Assembly (NCBI GenBank): GCA_037501455.1
Contig: CM074862.1
Location: 88,063,501 to 88,127,500, forward strand
Length of the DNA: 64,000 bases
Direction of reading: 5' to 3'
Source of the DNA: Lantana camara
Taxonomy: Eukaryota; Streptophyta; Magnoliopsida; Lamiales; Verbenaceae
The notes under the pieces are model-generated. The model worked only from the letters and a program-made list of their open reading frames with translations. It did not search any database and was not told where the DNA came from. Shown in pieces: positions 11,650-23,470 of the stretch; the first letter of the stretch is position 1; every line of letters begins with the position of its first letter. The translations under genes were made by a program, and so were the position numbers.

Positions 11650-12336
11650 ATGGCAGTTCAACCACACCAGGATCCTAATCAGCAGATGGATGAGGCTTTC
11701 TTTGAGCAGTTTGAGGCCCCGCGTACTGTGGCAGTTTCTCGCCGTGGAGGCACTCGTTTCTACACTTGGCGCAGGTCTAGGAAGAGTGGCAGACCTGGGT
11801 ATTCCTATCCTAACAGAGTTGTGCACTATCTCGAGTCTGAGAGAGATGGTTACTTCCAAGAGTATCAGAGGACGCTTGAGGTCAGGTTGGAGTCTATGCG
11901 CCATCAGGATCAGTCACTGCAGTACCAGATTGATAGGGACATCGCTCGTGAGCATGATACAGAGATGAATCATATTGCTGATCAGAGGGCTGCTCGTATT
12001 GCTGAGCTGGAGGCAGATCTTATGCAGATGACTATCGATCGCGACACCTCTATGGAGCGTCACCAGCACTACCGTGCCCGCGTGAGAGCTCGCATGTATG
12101 ATACCTATCACTTATCCGATGTGCAGGCAGTTGAGGAGGTCGATGGTCAGGATGTCAGTCAGGCCTCTCAAGAGCCCGAGCCAATGCAGGATCAGTCAGA
12201 TGGAGGTGATAGAGGATCTGATGATGATGATGACGGCGGATATGAGCCAGCAGGACACGGACAGGGTGAGGTCGTTGCTGTTTCTGACGACACCACCAGG
12301 GTTCGTTGGATCACAGTTATCAGGGTTGATTGCTGA
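11650..12336 (+). CDS. Extra ORF between primer site and gag of E3; unknown coiled-coil protein (228 aa)
   Basis: The ATG at 11650 opens an uninterrupted frame to TGA at 12334-12336; the frame is also open upstream to 11515, but the 11650 start gives the compact protein. I recognise no family. Residues about 20-70 are rich in Arg, Tyr and Gly. Residues about 75-155 are charged and heptad-like (for example ELEADLMQMTIDRD), suggesting a coiled coil. The tail has an acidic block (GSDDDDDGG) and no zinc knuckle, protease or RT motif. Known Ty3/gypsy Tat/Ogre elements may carry an ORF before gag, but this element has a chromodomain, so homology is unproven. It is intact while gag-pol downstream has many stops. 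It could be a diverged structural protein or a captured sequence. Confidence 0.6.
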   Translation: MAVQPHQDPNQQMDEAFFEQFEAPRTVAVSRRGGTRFYTWRRSRKSGRPGYSYPNRVVHYLESERDGYFQEYQRTLEVRLESMRHQDQSLQYQIDRDIAREHDTEMNHIADQRAARIAELEADLMQMTIDRDTSMERHQHYRARVRARMYDTYHLSDVQAVEEVDGQDVSQASQEPEPMQDQSDGGDRGSDDDDDGGYEPAGHGQGEVVAVSDDTTRVRWITVIRVDC

Positions 12337-13159
12337 TGGAGGTTTTTGTATATAGTACTGACGCATATATATATATCCATGGATAGCGGACGTATAGCCG
12401 GGACAGTTCAGGGCTGACTTTTGGATGAGGGGATGTATAGCTTTGGTAGATGATCCCCGACTTTTGCCACCACGGATGACGGTTCAGATGACTTGGTACC
12501 TACTAGGTTATTTTCAGCAGGGTTGGACGAATTGGTAAGGCCTGTAAGGGTTATTTTCAGCAGGGTTGGACGAATTAGTATCGGGTCCTCCCCATTTTGA
12601 ATTAATACTGTTAACATGTGGCCTGTAGTAAATTTTACCAAACCTTGCACAGTTATAACACTTTCGGCTTTGTGTTGGATATCTGTTTACTGCTTTCCAT
12701 AACTGTCATTGCATGAGTCTTAGAGTTGCTTCAAGATACCATTAGGACCGTTGATAGGATCATGCCATTTCATTTATTGTTAGCATGCTATTATTCTTGA
12801 TATGTTCAATATGCTTCTGGATATGTTGGTCATGTTACAGTTCTTGTTGATGTGACAGTACACGTTCTGTTCCCGTTTACATGTTGATCATGTTTTGGGA
12901 TATGTTATACATGCTTCTGATATGTTGATATGTTACCCGAGCTTCTGTTCCCGTTTACATGTTGTCTGACAATTGTTTCTGATTATATGATGTGTTTGGA
13001 GATCTTGAATCTTTGCTGACATGTTGTTATGGGAATGTGTTGTTGTCATACTTATGTGTGACTACGTGGGAATGTGAATACGTGGTTACGGATTCTGTGA
13101 ATCATTATATGTCATGCATCGAATATATGTATCTGAATGCTTGTGAATTCAGTAACAAC
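12337..13159 (+). other. E3 untranslated stretch between extra ORF and gag
   Basis: No gene is seen. Two short direct repeats occur. TTATTTTCAGCAGGGTTGG with its flanks appears around 12509 and again around 12550. TTCTGTTCCCGTTTACATG appears near 12867 and again near 12943. The region is otherwise rich in ATGTT/ATATG words and several upstream ATGs. Confidence 0.7.
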
Positions 13160-14209
13160 ATGCCACCGAGAAGAGCACCCCAGAATCGTGTACCACCACT
13201 GCCACCCCAAAGAGATGTCACGCCACCCCCTGAACGGGAAGGAACTCCGGAATTAAGGGATGTGCTATGACAATTTCTGAGGGCTTGTGCACCGAGAGAT
13301 AACCCTCCTAATGAAAGTTCATTGGAGAAGTTTCTGAGGATGAATCCACCTAAGTTCTATGGAGAACCGAACGACATAAAGGCCGAGAATTGGATTACTA
13401 GTCTTGAGAAGATTTTCGAGGCTATGGAAATCAACCCAGAGGATCGTGAACGAGTTCGGTATGCTACTTTTCTTATGGAAGGAGCTGCATACAATTGGTG
13501 GAAGCACGTTCAGTACATGTGGATTGAGAACAACGTTGAAGGAAGTTGGGATGAGTTTATCAGAGAGTTTCAGCAGAAGTATACGCCTCAAGTGACTCGT
13601 GATGCACGAGAGGCTGAGTTTATGAGTCTGGTTCAGGGAACTATGTATGTGATGGAGTATGAGGCTAGGTTTGTGAGGCTGATCAAGTATGCGCCTCATA
13701 TTCTGACTGATGAGCGTCGCAAGACCAAGAGGTTTATTGATGGACTGAAGCCCGAACTTCGGTTGGCACTTGCTACTTTGGACATTGAGACCTACAACCA
13801 GGCTGTTGATAGAGCGCTAAGGGTTGAAGCTGCACACAAAGAGATCAAGATAACTACTGCACGTCAAGGACCTTCTAACCCTAAGCCTTATCAAGGGAAT
13901 AAACGACCATCCGGACCTTTTCCCCAAGGAACTGGAAAGAGGCCAATGGTGACACCACAGCGTTAGCAGCAGAACGCTCCACCGAAATAGCAAGCACAGA
14001 AGCAGAAAGCGCCATAGCTATACCAGAGGGCGCCACAACAGCAGAAAGCACCTCAGCCAGGTCCAGAGGAAATTGTTTGCCGATATTATTGCCGAACGGT
14101 ACACACTGAGGAGAACTGTCGCAAGAAAGCTGGACAGTGTTTCGCGTGTGGTTCCCCTGAGCACCAGATGGATAGTTGCCCGCACAAGATCAGGAGATTT
14201 GGGGTCTAG
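13160..14209 (+). pseudogene. gag: E3 gag (capsid and two zinc knuckles), broken by stop codons
   Basis: Gag forms the virus-like particle and binds the element RNA. The ATG at 13160 begins MPPRRAPQ with a Pro-rich leader. From about residue 55 the capsid-like domain follows (LRMNPPKFYG, YNWWKHV). Zinc knuckles are at 14078-14119 (first one irregular, C-X3-C) and 14138-14179 (CFACGSPEHQMDSC, regular CX2CX4HX4C). One frame runs through but carries TGA at 13268-13270 and TAGs at 13964, 13988, 14015 and 14207. Three of these (13964, 13988, 14015) sit where CAG would fit a Gln-rich linker, consistent with C-to-T decay. Confidence 0.88.
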
Positions 14210-15177
14210 GATAAAGGAAAAGCAGTGGTGGGTACTACGAACAAACCGGTGGTCAAAGGCAGAGCTTATGCTTTGGATGGTAAGGAGGAGGTTGATCCTT
14301 CGTCTATTGTGGAAGGTATTGTGCACATTCTTAAAACGCCAGTTAAGGTCTTGTATGACCCTGGTGCTACGCATTCATTTGTTGCTTCTAAATTATGTGC
14401 GCATTTACAGTTTCCACTTGAATACTTGCCATATAAATTTGAAGTGAGTTCTCCTTTGGGAACTTGCCTTGTTACGGATCAAGTATATAAACGCTGCCCT
14501 ATATGTATTGGTACCCGTTGTTACCCGACGGATCTTATTGAGTTGCCGATGACAAGATACGATGTTATACTTGGTATGGATTGGTTGTCTAAGTACCGAG
14601 CTAAGTTGGATTGTTACAAGAAAGAGATCATTTTGGAAGAAGATGAAAGTCGGACATCAGAAGGGAAAATTGAGAAGTTATCAGTAATTTCTTCGATGGA
14701 AGCTAGGAAGTTGATTCAGAAGGGAGCTATTGGATTTGTTGCTTATCTTTTGAATAGACCGAAAGATCAACTTAAGATTGAAGAAGTGGAAGTGGTGAAT
14801 GAATTCTTAGATGTGTTTCCTGAGCATTTGGATTCGTTACCTCCTGACCGAGAGTTGGAGTTTACAATAGAGACTATATCAGGAGCTGAGCCGTACTCAA
14901 AGACACCTTACAGAATGGCTCCAGCTGAATTGGATGAACTGAGAAAGCAATTGGACGAGTTGATTGAGTCAGGATATATTCGACCGAGCACATCGCCGTG
15001 GGGAGCGCCTGCGCTTTTCGTTAAGAAGAAGGATGGATCATTGCGTTTATGCATTGACTATCGGGAGCTGAACAGGATGACAATCAAGAATAAGTATCCT
15101 CTCCCTCATATCGAAGAGCTGTTCGATATACTTCAAGGATCGAAGGTCTAGTCCAAGTTAGATCTTAGACAAGGGTA
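14210..15177 (+). pseudogene. pol: E3 pol, 5' part: protease and N-terminal half of reverse transcriptase
   Basis: This continues in the gag frame. The aspartic protease motif is DPGATHSF at 14357, a DPG form of the usual DSG/DTG triad, also present in E6. The connection has [10 protein letters not shown] and ends in [14 protein letters not shown] begins with [30 protein letters not shown] and [13 protein letters not shown] at 15149-15151 follows GSKV, where a Tyr codon stands in E6. The frame is then split by E4 just after the LRQGYY-like motif; the catalytic part of RT resumes at 23476. Confidence 0.9.
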
Positions 15178-15182
15178 TTATC
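15178..15182. repeat. Target-site duplication TTATC of E4 (left copy)
   Basis: TTATC precedes TGTAACATCCC of the E4 5' LTR and is repeated at 23471-23475 right after its 3' LTR. Both flanks belong to the RT reading frame of E3, so the target is unambiguous. Confidence 0.96.
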
Positions 15183-18100
15183 TGTAACATCCCGCTCGTC
15201 CGATTTATAAGGTACGCCACGTTCCAACCTTTTAATGTGTTTAATTATGTGATTTTATATTTTTCGTGGCCCTATTTTGAACTCTTTTAGAGTTTAGGGG
15301 CCCCTTTGTAATTTTCTCTTTTTAGGGGTTTTTCGGTCATTTCTTGTTCGAACGAGATTTTGACCATTTTGACCCCTTCAACGCATTCGGGGCATCGAGA
15401 CGAGTCCGTAGACTCTGAGTTTGCCCAATTCTGACTTCGTTAGCCCGTTCTTCCGACCGTTTTTGCGTACCAGGACCCGAGTTATACACCCCGAATCCTC
15501 GTAATTCGTGCCAAAGATCAGACCTCAGCCTTCATCGTCTTCTCCCGTGATCGACACTATTCACACACAGTGAAGGTGTGATTTCACACACATCACCAAA
15601 CTTGATCGTTTCTCGACGAAATTCGACGAACCATTAGTCGAAATTCATCAGCTCGACGAGCCCGTCACAACCGTACCAAGATAGTGGCCAACCGATGACC
15701 CACGACGGCACAACGGCGGCCTGAAAGTGGCGGGTGGCGCCACCACTTCGTCGCCGGCGATCCGGCGACTTTCGCCGGCCAACAACCACCCTACCCTACG
15801 TTTTTTACCCTTCCCGTTCCATTTTCGACCTCAGATCGAGCAACCGGGGGCTGTAGATGGCGGATTCGGCGGTGGCGCGGCGGCAGTCCTTCGGCGGCGG
15901 CGTAGGGCCCTTTTCCGGCCGGTTTTGGTGGTGGAGCCTTTACAAAAGTTGCTTAGAACGACGAAAACTAGCAGATGGCGTTGGCCCCGACTCGAGAACC
16001 AGCCGGCGGCGGCGAACCGAAGGCGAACCGGGGCTGGACCGGTGGTCCGGTTTTCCGATGATTTTTCCGGGGTTTGGCTTTGGGTCTTTCGTAGGGCTCG
16101 TTATGGGCTTTCTAACGGTGTGTCCGGATTTTATTTTCGTTCAGCGGTTTGTATTTAATTTCAGTTTTCGTACTAGGATTTTAGTTCGGTTTTTCATCAA
16201 CGAAATCCGGTGTGCTTGGTATTTTCTGAAATTGGTTGAGGGCTTTTGTCAAGCAGGCCGAGGGGAATTTTCCGACCACCGGAGGTGGTGGTCCGGCGGC
16301 TACACGTGGCGGTCCGGCGGGTTCCAGAGGCGGCGTTCCGATGCCTTTCGTACAGCGAGTTCCTTTCGTCGTGGTGAGTCCAATGCCACTTTCCGTTCGT
16401 CAATCGGATGTCCGGTTGATTTGTTGTGATTTATTTTGTATAACTTGAATATTTGAAATTAATTGTTTTAATTGCTAATTGCTTGATTTGTCGATCGAAT
16501 TGTATTTGAATGTGTACGAAATTATGTATTAAATGAATTATGGATTATATTGATGCTTTGATATGCCATTTGAATTCTGATATATCGAATTGAGCTATTT
16601 GCCTATGTTGAAAGGGGTGTATGTGTAATTTCGCTAAACATATAAATTGTATGACTTCAATTAATTAATCCTTGTCTATTGGTAAACAAATATGCTAATT
16701 ATGATTTCGATTAAGAGAAATTATTACCCCTAAGCTTGAAGCTTTTAATTAGTCTAATCACTTAAATTGAATTGGAACTTATTATATGATATAAGAATTT
16801 GTTATGTAATTTATGATTTGGCAAGAATGGAATTAGTATGTCTTGGATGATTTAATTTGAAACTTTGTAATGTAGGTTTAATTGTTTAATTTAAAATAAT
16901 CCTATTATGCTATATATGAATTGTATGAAGATTATATGATTAAATTAGTAACTTTTGTACGTAAGAAATAAGTTATTCGTACGAATATGAATTGGTTATT
17001 TGATATATGAATTTATATGAAATAATGTGAGCTCTGCTTATGTGATTGCATTTCTTAAGTGTTTGAGCATGTGCCGGGTGTCTTTATTTGGTTGTCTGAG
17101 TCTGAGTCTGAGTTTTATACTGTATTTGGTGTGCTCAGTTGGTACAGGTGCACCCGGGGTGGTGACAAGTGAGTCGTGCAGGTTCTGGGGCGGACCATTT
17201 GTTGTGTCTTCGGCTGTGTTTAGTGCCAGGTGAGGTTAGGATATAGTTATACCCTATTGTAACGTGCTCGTTTTCGAATGCATGCGGTTTATAAGCCTTA
17301 TGTATATGTAGATATGTGCGAAGTATGTATTTTGCTGGTTTTGTCATATGATTTGATTTGAAAATACGAAACGCTATGTATGAGCCTATGTATGCTTTGT
17401 TTCAGTTATGTTATGATTCCGAGGTCAGTGTGTGTGATATGTACGTGTGATATGATAAGCACGATATGCATGAGATATGTCTGTCTGTCTGTGTGTGGCA
17501 AGTTAAGTTTCTGATATATGTCTGTTTATCTGTGTGATGGGCCCCGGAGATTGTGGGTAAGGGAGACCCGGGACGACCATTGGGGTCGCCGGTTACGACC
17601 CCTGTGCACTTCTCCACCAACGGGAGACTTAGTTCTCCTATGCCGATGGAGCGCATTTTGGCTGGCCGTCGAAGGAGCCGGGCGGGATCCTCCGGTTCAC
17701 ATGTTTCGTTCTGTGGTGGGTTGAGAGGGGCACCTCTCTTCCCCAATGGTGTGCAGGTTGGATTGTTTTATGAGTTTTGTTCTGATATGAGTAAGTGTGT
17801 TCTGTCTGTCCGTCTGTCATAAGTTCGTGAAACGGGGGTAGATTCTTAAATTAAGATAAAAATGGATATACTTTTAAACTAATACGATATGCTCTGATAT
17901 GTGTGTTAAGTCTGCATGAATCTGAACTTATGTTTTAAGAACGTTTGAGTTAAGATTTGTTTGTTTGATTTTAAGCCCCTATAAGTATACTATCACGGGA
18001 AAATATTTTGGCGTACAAAAACTAACCCCTGGGTTCACGAACATTGCTTCTACCTTGTGCTGTGCCCTATATATATGTAAAGCGTGCGCGTGTTAGCCCC

Positions 18101-18732
18101 TCGCTCAGTCTTTGGACTGACCCCTCCCCGTTTATGTTTCTAGTGTGCAAGTTTTGGTTTGGGTTCGCGTTGGAGTTCGTGCTAGCCGGCAGTGTGTCAT
18201 GTCTGTCATGTTTGTGTCTGTTCGTTTAGTTTGTTAAGCAATTTGTTTTGAAATATGTTTGTAAATTTTGTATAAGATGTGTTTCGTGCCGGTTGCATTT
18301 ATGATTTAAATGTTTAGAATTCAGGACAGGTTAGGTCAGGTACTTGGATTAGTCGAACCTGTTTGATTATATGTTTGATCGGGACAGGTTTCTAGGGCCA
18401 GTTGAACCCGTTTTGTTGTATAGTTATTCGGGACAGGCTAGGACAGGTTGCCTTATTTAGTTGAACCCGTTTAGGTTGATGTTGTTTCACTTTCTGGATA
18501 TATGAATTTATGATTGCTGATTTAAGTTTTTGAAAGTTACTATTTTTTATTGCTTCCGCTGTCATGTTTTGCATTCTTTCACTTGTACAGGTTTAGATAC
18601 CGCCTAGCCAGTGGGTGTGTTTTTCGTCTGTCACCCGTTCGCTGTGACTTAGTACGTGTACGGACACTCCATTTCGTACACGTGTCGGGGCATAGTGCGG
18701 GGGTGTGATGGCCCACCGCTTGGGGTGTTACA
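15183..18732 (+). repeat. E4 5' LTR (3550 bp)
   Basis: It starts TGTAACATCCCGCTCGTCC and ends TTGGGGTGTTACA. A GC-rich island lies at 15700-16380. The 17535-17760 module (GGGCCCCGGAGATTGTGGGT to the CACCTCTCTTCCCC block) is shared, inverted, with E5 LTRs. Toward the 3' end lie the hairpin CAGTC-TTTG-GACTG (18106-18119), GCTAGCCGG (18181-18189, one mismatch), three CGGGAC-type units (18313-18475) and CCGCCTAGC (18600-18608). It lacks about 21 bp present in the 3' LTR near 20980-21001. Long open frames in the GC island (for example 15857-16429) show no domain. Confidence 0.95.
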
Positions 18733-18739
18733 TCTTGAG

Positions 18740-18751
18740 TGGTATCAGAGC
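18740..18751 (+). other. Primer-binding site of E4
   Basis: TGGTATCAGAGC occurs seven nucleotides after the LTR, in the same context as E2 (CTTGAG before, ACCAGGTTCAGAA-like after). Confidence 0.93.
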
Positions 18752-19249
18752 TACCAGGTTCAGAATCGGTGCTCTGGAGTCGTGTCGTGTCAGTTTAGGT
18801 CGTACGGCATAGGAATATGTGCGCATTGCATCCGTTTGGCCTGTAATTTTGCTTCCTCAGTTTGAATTGTACTGAGTTATGTGACTAAGTGCGCAATATG
18901 ATTACGATTGTGCAACATTTTATCAATGTGTCCTTAATTGCTTTTATTGTTGTGCTTACATGACTTAAATGCCACATTACATTTGCATTCTTAACCCTCA
19001 TGCACCAACTTAGTGTTTTAACTACAGGGCTGCTTTAGCAACAATGTAATCACCTTTCTTGGTCAAGGCTTCCAATACTACGGTGAACGGTACGTTAAGC
19101 ATGCATGAAACGAGCATACATGCATTCTTTATTTGATTAATTCATGATATTACGTGATATATCTGTCAATTGTGATACTTACTGATTGTTGTGATTTTGA
19201 TTCTGCTTTTGTGCTTGAGTGAAAGGGAAATTTAATTCTCTCTGTTTAC
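18752..19249 (+). other. E4 internal leader, non-coding
   Basis: No gene is seen. It is collinear with the left internal part of E2 (6880-7380), including GCACCAACTTAGTGTTTTAA and the AAGGCTTCCAATACTACGG block. Conservation of this leader between two copies suggests it holds cis signals such as packaging, but that is inference. Confidence 0.7.
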
Positions 19250-19615
19250 GTGTTAGGGAGATGTAGGATTTTCTCTATTTGTGTGGTAGAAAGATGTTGG
19301 ATTCTTTCTGAGTTTTGTGCACAAGAGATGCTGGATTCTCTTGTACTTAGGTATTCGAGGGATGCTGGATTCCCTTGGATTTAGGGTTTGAGAAATGCCG
19401 GATTTTCTCAAACTAGAATGTCTGGAAGATGTGGAATCTGATAGACTTAGGCTGAGAGACGGGGTTCTCTCAATTGTGTGCCTGAGAGACGGGGTTCCCT
19501 CTTTTGTATGTTGAGGAACGGGGTTTTCTCTTTTGTGTGCCGAGGGACGGGGTTCCTTCGCTTGTTTGTCGAGAGATGGGATTCTCTCTCTTGTTTGTTG
19601 CGGTTGCGTTACTTC
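19250..19615 (+). repeat. Hairpin minisatellite, about 30-40 bp degenerate units
   Basis: About ten units follow each other. Each holds a short inverted repeat of the type GAGAGACGGGGTTCTCTC (GAGAGA paired with TCTCTC) followed by a T/G-rich spacer such as TTTTGTGTG. Paired changes keep the arms complementary in several units, for example GAGGGAtgctggatTCCCTT and GAGAAAtgccggatTTTCTC. The last five units have a period close to 30 bp, which leaves an antisense frame open (19660-19253, minus) encoding a repeating RENPVSQ-like peptide; I do not call that a gene. Confidence 0.85.
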
Positions 19616-19911
19616 TGGCCAGACGGCAGTTTGCGAGCAACGAGGACATGGCCGTATCAAGCTTCGGATGCAGTGGCCTAGTGGTGATCGAATGAGTTGA
19701 AGTGACCAACGGTCAAGTGCTCAGTGGGACCTCTCTGATAACGAATCACTATGAAGGGAGTTGATGCCAACCAAGGGAGAAGTGTCCTGCAGAAATTCCA
19801 GTTCGCCTAGATCAGAGTTACGCAGCGGAAGCTTGAAGTGGAATTCGTTTCAGCGTCGTTCAAGATTTGACCTTAGGACCTGAGGACAGGTCCTTTTGAA
19901 AGAGGAGAGTT
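19616..19911 (+). other. E4 3' internal end: stem-loop and polypurine tract
   Basis: No coding sequence. At 19875-19894 a perfect stem-loop AGGACCT-GAGGAC-AGGTCCT stands just before the purine run GAAAGAGGAGAG (19899-19909), which primes plus-strand synthesis next to the 3' LTR. E2 (30869-30888) and E5 (43493-43512, minus) have the same stem-loop in the same place. Confidence 0.8.
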
Positions 19912-22900
19912 TGTAACATCCCGCTCGTCCGATTTATAAGGTACGCCACGTTCCAACCTTTTAATGTGTTTAATTATGTGATGTTATATTTTTCGTGGCC
20001 CTATTTTGAACTCTTTTAGAGTTTAGGGGCCCCTTTGTAATTTTCTCTTTTTAGGGGTTTTTCGGTCATTTCTTGTTCGAACGAGATTTTGACCATTTTG
20101 ACCCCTTCAACGCGTTCGGGGCATCGAGACGAGTCCGTAGACTCTGAGTTTGCCCAATTCTGACTTCGTTGGCCCGTTCTTCCGACCGTTTTTGCGTACG
20201 AGGACCCGAGTTATATACCCCGAATCCTCGTAATTCGTGCCAAAGATCAGACCTCAGCCTTCATCGTCTTCTCCCGTGATCAACACTATTCACACACAGT
20301 GAAGGTGTGATTTCACACACATCACCAAACTTGATCGTTTCTCGACGGAATTCGACGAACCATTAGTCGAAATTCATCAGCTACACGAGCCCGTCACAAC
20401 CGTACCAAGATCGTGGCCAACCGATGACCCACGGCGGTACAACGGCGGCCTGAAAGTGGCGGGTGGAGCCACCACTTCGTCGCCGGCGTTCCGGCGACTT
20501 TTGCCGGCCAACAACCACCCTACACTACGTTTTTTACCCTTCCCGTTCCATTTCCGACCTCAGATCGAGCAACCGGGGGCTGTAGATGGTGGATTCGGCG
20601 GTGGCGCGGCGGCAGTCCTTCGGCGGCGGCGTAGGGCCCTTTTCCGGCGGGTTTTGGTGGTGGAGCCCTTACAAAAGTTGCTTAGAACGACGAAAACTAG
20701 CGGATGGCGTTGGCCCCGACTCGAGAACCGGCCGGCGGCGGCGAACCAGGGTTGGACCGGTGGTCCGGTTTTCCGATGATTTTTCCGGGGTTTGGCTTTG
20801 GTGCTTTCGTAGGGCTCGTTATGGCTTTCCAACGGTATGTCCGGATTTTATTTTCGTTCAGCGGCTTGTATTTAATTTCAGTTTTTGTAATAGGATTTTA
20901 GTTTGGTTTTTCGTCAACGAAATCCGATGTGCTTGGTATTTTCTGAAATTGGTTGAGGGCTTTTGTTAAGCAGGCCGAGGCGTACATTTCTGTCCTTCCG
21001 GGGAATTTTCCGACCACCGGAGGTGGTGGTCAAGCGGCTGCACGTGGCGGTCCGGCGGGTTCCAGAGGCGGCGTTCCGACGCCCTTCGTACAACGAGTTC
21101 CTTTCGTCGTGGTGTGTCCAACGCCACTTTCCGTTCGTCAATCTGATGTCCGGTTGATTTGTTGTGATTTATTTTGTATAACCTGAATATTTGAAATTAA
21201 TTGTTTTAATTGCTAATTGCTTGATTTGTCGATCGAATTGTATTTCAATGTGTACGAAATTATGTATTAAATGAATTATGGATTATATTGATGCTTTGAT
21301 ATGCCATTTGAATTCCGATATATTGAGTTGAGCTATTTGCCTATGTTGAAAGGGGGTGTATGTGCAATTTCGCTAAACATATAAATTGTATGACTTCAAT
21401 TAATTAATCCTTGTCGATTGGCAAACAAATATGCTAATTATGATTTCGATTAAGAGAAATTATTACGCCTAAGCTTGAAGCTTTTAATTAGTCTAATCAC
21501 TTAAATTGAATTGGAACTTATTATATGATATAAGAATTTGTTATGTAATTTATGATTTGGCAAGAATGGAATTAGTATGTCTTGGATGATTTAATTTGAA
21601 ACTTTGTAATGTAGGGTTAATTGTTTAATTTAAAATAATCCTATTATGCTATATATGAATTGTATGAAGCTTATATGATTAAATTAGAAACTTTGTACGT
21701 AAGAAATAAGTTATTCGTACGAATATGAATTGGTTATTTGATATATGAATTTATATGAAATAATGTGAGTTCTGCTTATGTGATTGCATTTCTTAAGTGT
21801 TTGAGCATGTGTCGTGCGTCTTTATTTGGTTGTCTGAGTCTGAGTCTGAGTTCTGTACTATATTTGGTGTGTTCAGTTGGTACAGGTGCACCCGGGGTGG
21901 TGACAAGTGAGTCGTGCAGGTTCCGGGGTAGACCATTTGCTGTGTCTTCGGCTGTGTTTAGTGCCAGGTGAGGTTAGGATATAGTTATACCCTATTGCAA
22001 CGTGCTCGTTTTCGAATGCATGCGGTTTATAAGCCTTATGTATATGTAGATATGTGCGAAGTACGTATTTTGCTGGTTTTGCCATATGATTTGATTTGAA
22101 AATACGAAACGCTATGTATGAGCCTATGTATGCTTTGTTTCAGTTCTGTTATGATTCCGAGGTCAGTGTGTGTGATATGTACGTGTGATATGATAAGCAC
22201 GATATGCATGAGATATGTCCATCTGTCTGTGTGTGGCAAGTTAAGTTTCCGATATATGTCTGTTTATCTGTGTGATGGGCCCCGGAGATTGTGGGTAAGG
22301 GAGACCCGGGACGACCATTGGGGTCGCTGGTTACGACCCCTGTGCACTTCTCCACCAACGGGAGACTTAGTTTTCCTATGCCGACGGAGTGCATTTTGGC
22401 TGGCCATCGAAGGAACCGGGCGGGATCCTCCGGTTCACATGTTTCGTTCTGTGGTGGGTTGAGAGGGGCACCTCTCTTCCCCAATGGTGTGCAGGTGGGA
22501 TTGTTTTATGAGTTTTGTTCTGATATTAGTAAGTGTGTTCTGTCTGTCCGTCTGTCATAGGTTCGTGAAACGGGGGTAGATTCTTAAATTAAGATAAAAA
22601 TGGATATACTTTTAAACTAATACGATATGCTCTGATATGTGTGTTAAGTCTGCATGAATCTGAACTTATGTTTTAAGAACGTTTGAGTTAAGATTTGTTT
22701 GTTTGATTTTAAGCCCCTATAAGTATACTATCACGGGAAAATATTTTGGCGTGCAAAAACTAACCCCTGGGTTCACGAACATTGCTTCTACCTTGTGTTG
22801 TGCCCTATATATATGTATAGCGTGCGTGTGTTAACCCCTCGCTCAGTCTTTGGACTAACCCCTCCCCGTTTATGTTTCTAGTGTGCAGGTTTTGGTTTGG

Positions 22901-23470
22901 GTTCGCGTTGGAGTTCGTGCTAGGCGGCAGTGTGTCATGTCTGTCATGTTTGTGTCTGTTCGTTTAGTTTGTTAAGCAATTTATTTTGAAATATGTTTGT
23001 AAATTTTGTATAAGATGTGTTTCGTGCAGGTTGCATTTATGATTTAAATGTTTAGAATTCGGGACAGGTTAGGACTGGTACTTGGATTAGTCGAACCCGT
23101 TTGATTATATGTTTGATCGGGACAGGTTTCTAGGGCCAGTTGAACCCGTTTTGTTTTATAGTTATTCGGGACAGGCTAGGACAGGTTGCCTTGTTTAGTT
23201 GAACCCGTTTAGGTTGATGTTGTTTCACTTTCTGGATATATGAATTTATGATTGCTGATTTAAGTTTTTCAAAGTTGCCATTTTGTATTGCTTCCGCTGT
23301 CATGTTTTGCATTCTTTCACCTGTACAGGGTTAGATACCGCCTAGCCAGTGGGTGTGTTTTTCGTCTGTCACCCGTTCGCTGTGACTTAGTACGTGTACG
23401 GACTCTCCATTTCGTACACGTGTCGGGTCATAGTGCGGGGGTGTGATGCCCCACCGCTTGGGGTGTTACA
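19912..23470 (+). repeat. E4 3' LTR (3559 bp)
   Basis: It repeats 15183-18732 with scattered substitutions and about 21 extra bp near 20980-21001. Conserved hairpin at 22844-22857 (here GACTA, breaking the outer pair), GCTAGGCGG at 22919-22927, three CGGGAC units at 23057-23212, CCGCCTAGC at 23338-23346. Ends GGGGTGTTACA directly before TTATC. Confidence 0.95.

Larger units (their letters stand above)
15183..23470 (+). mobile_element. E4: non-coding LTR retrotransposon nested in E3 RT (8288 bp)
   Basis: Two full LTRs (3550 and 3559 bp) surround only 1179 bp of internal DNA holding a primer site, a hairpin minisatellite, a stem-loop and a polypurine tract. There is no gag or pol, so it must have moved with proteins supplied in trans (LARD-like). 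Intact 5-bp duplication, and LTRs that stay collinear over long identical runs with mostly scattered transitions, mark it as the youngest insertion of the nest. It belongs to the family of E2, so the family nested into itself with E3 between. Confidence 0.95.

Noticed and set aside
15857..16429. Long open frame (190 codons) in the GC-rich island of the E4 LTR, with counterparts at 20586-20969, 4503-4940 and 31360-31713
   Set aside because: Open frames are expected by chance in GC-rich DNA. The frames differ between LTR copies and no domain is recognisable.
23394..23470. Start of the pol frame in the end of the E4 3' LTR
   Set aside because: The open frame reads through the LTR by chance; E3 coding sequence begins only at the target duplication (23471).
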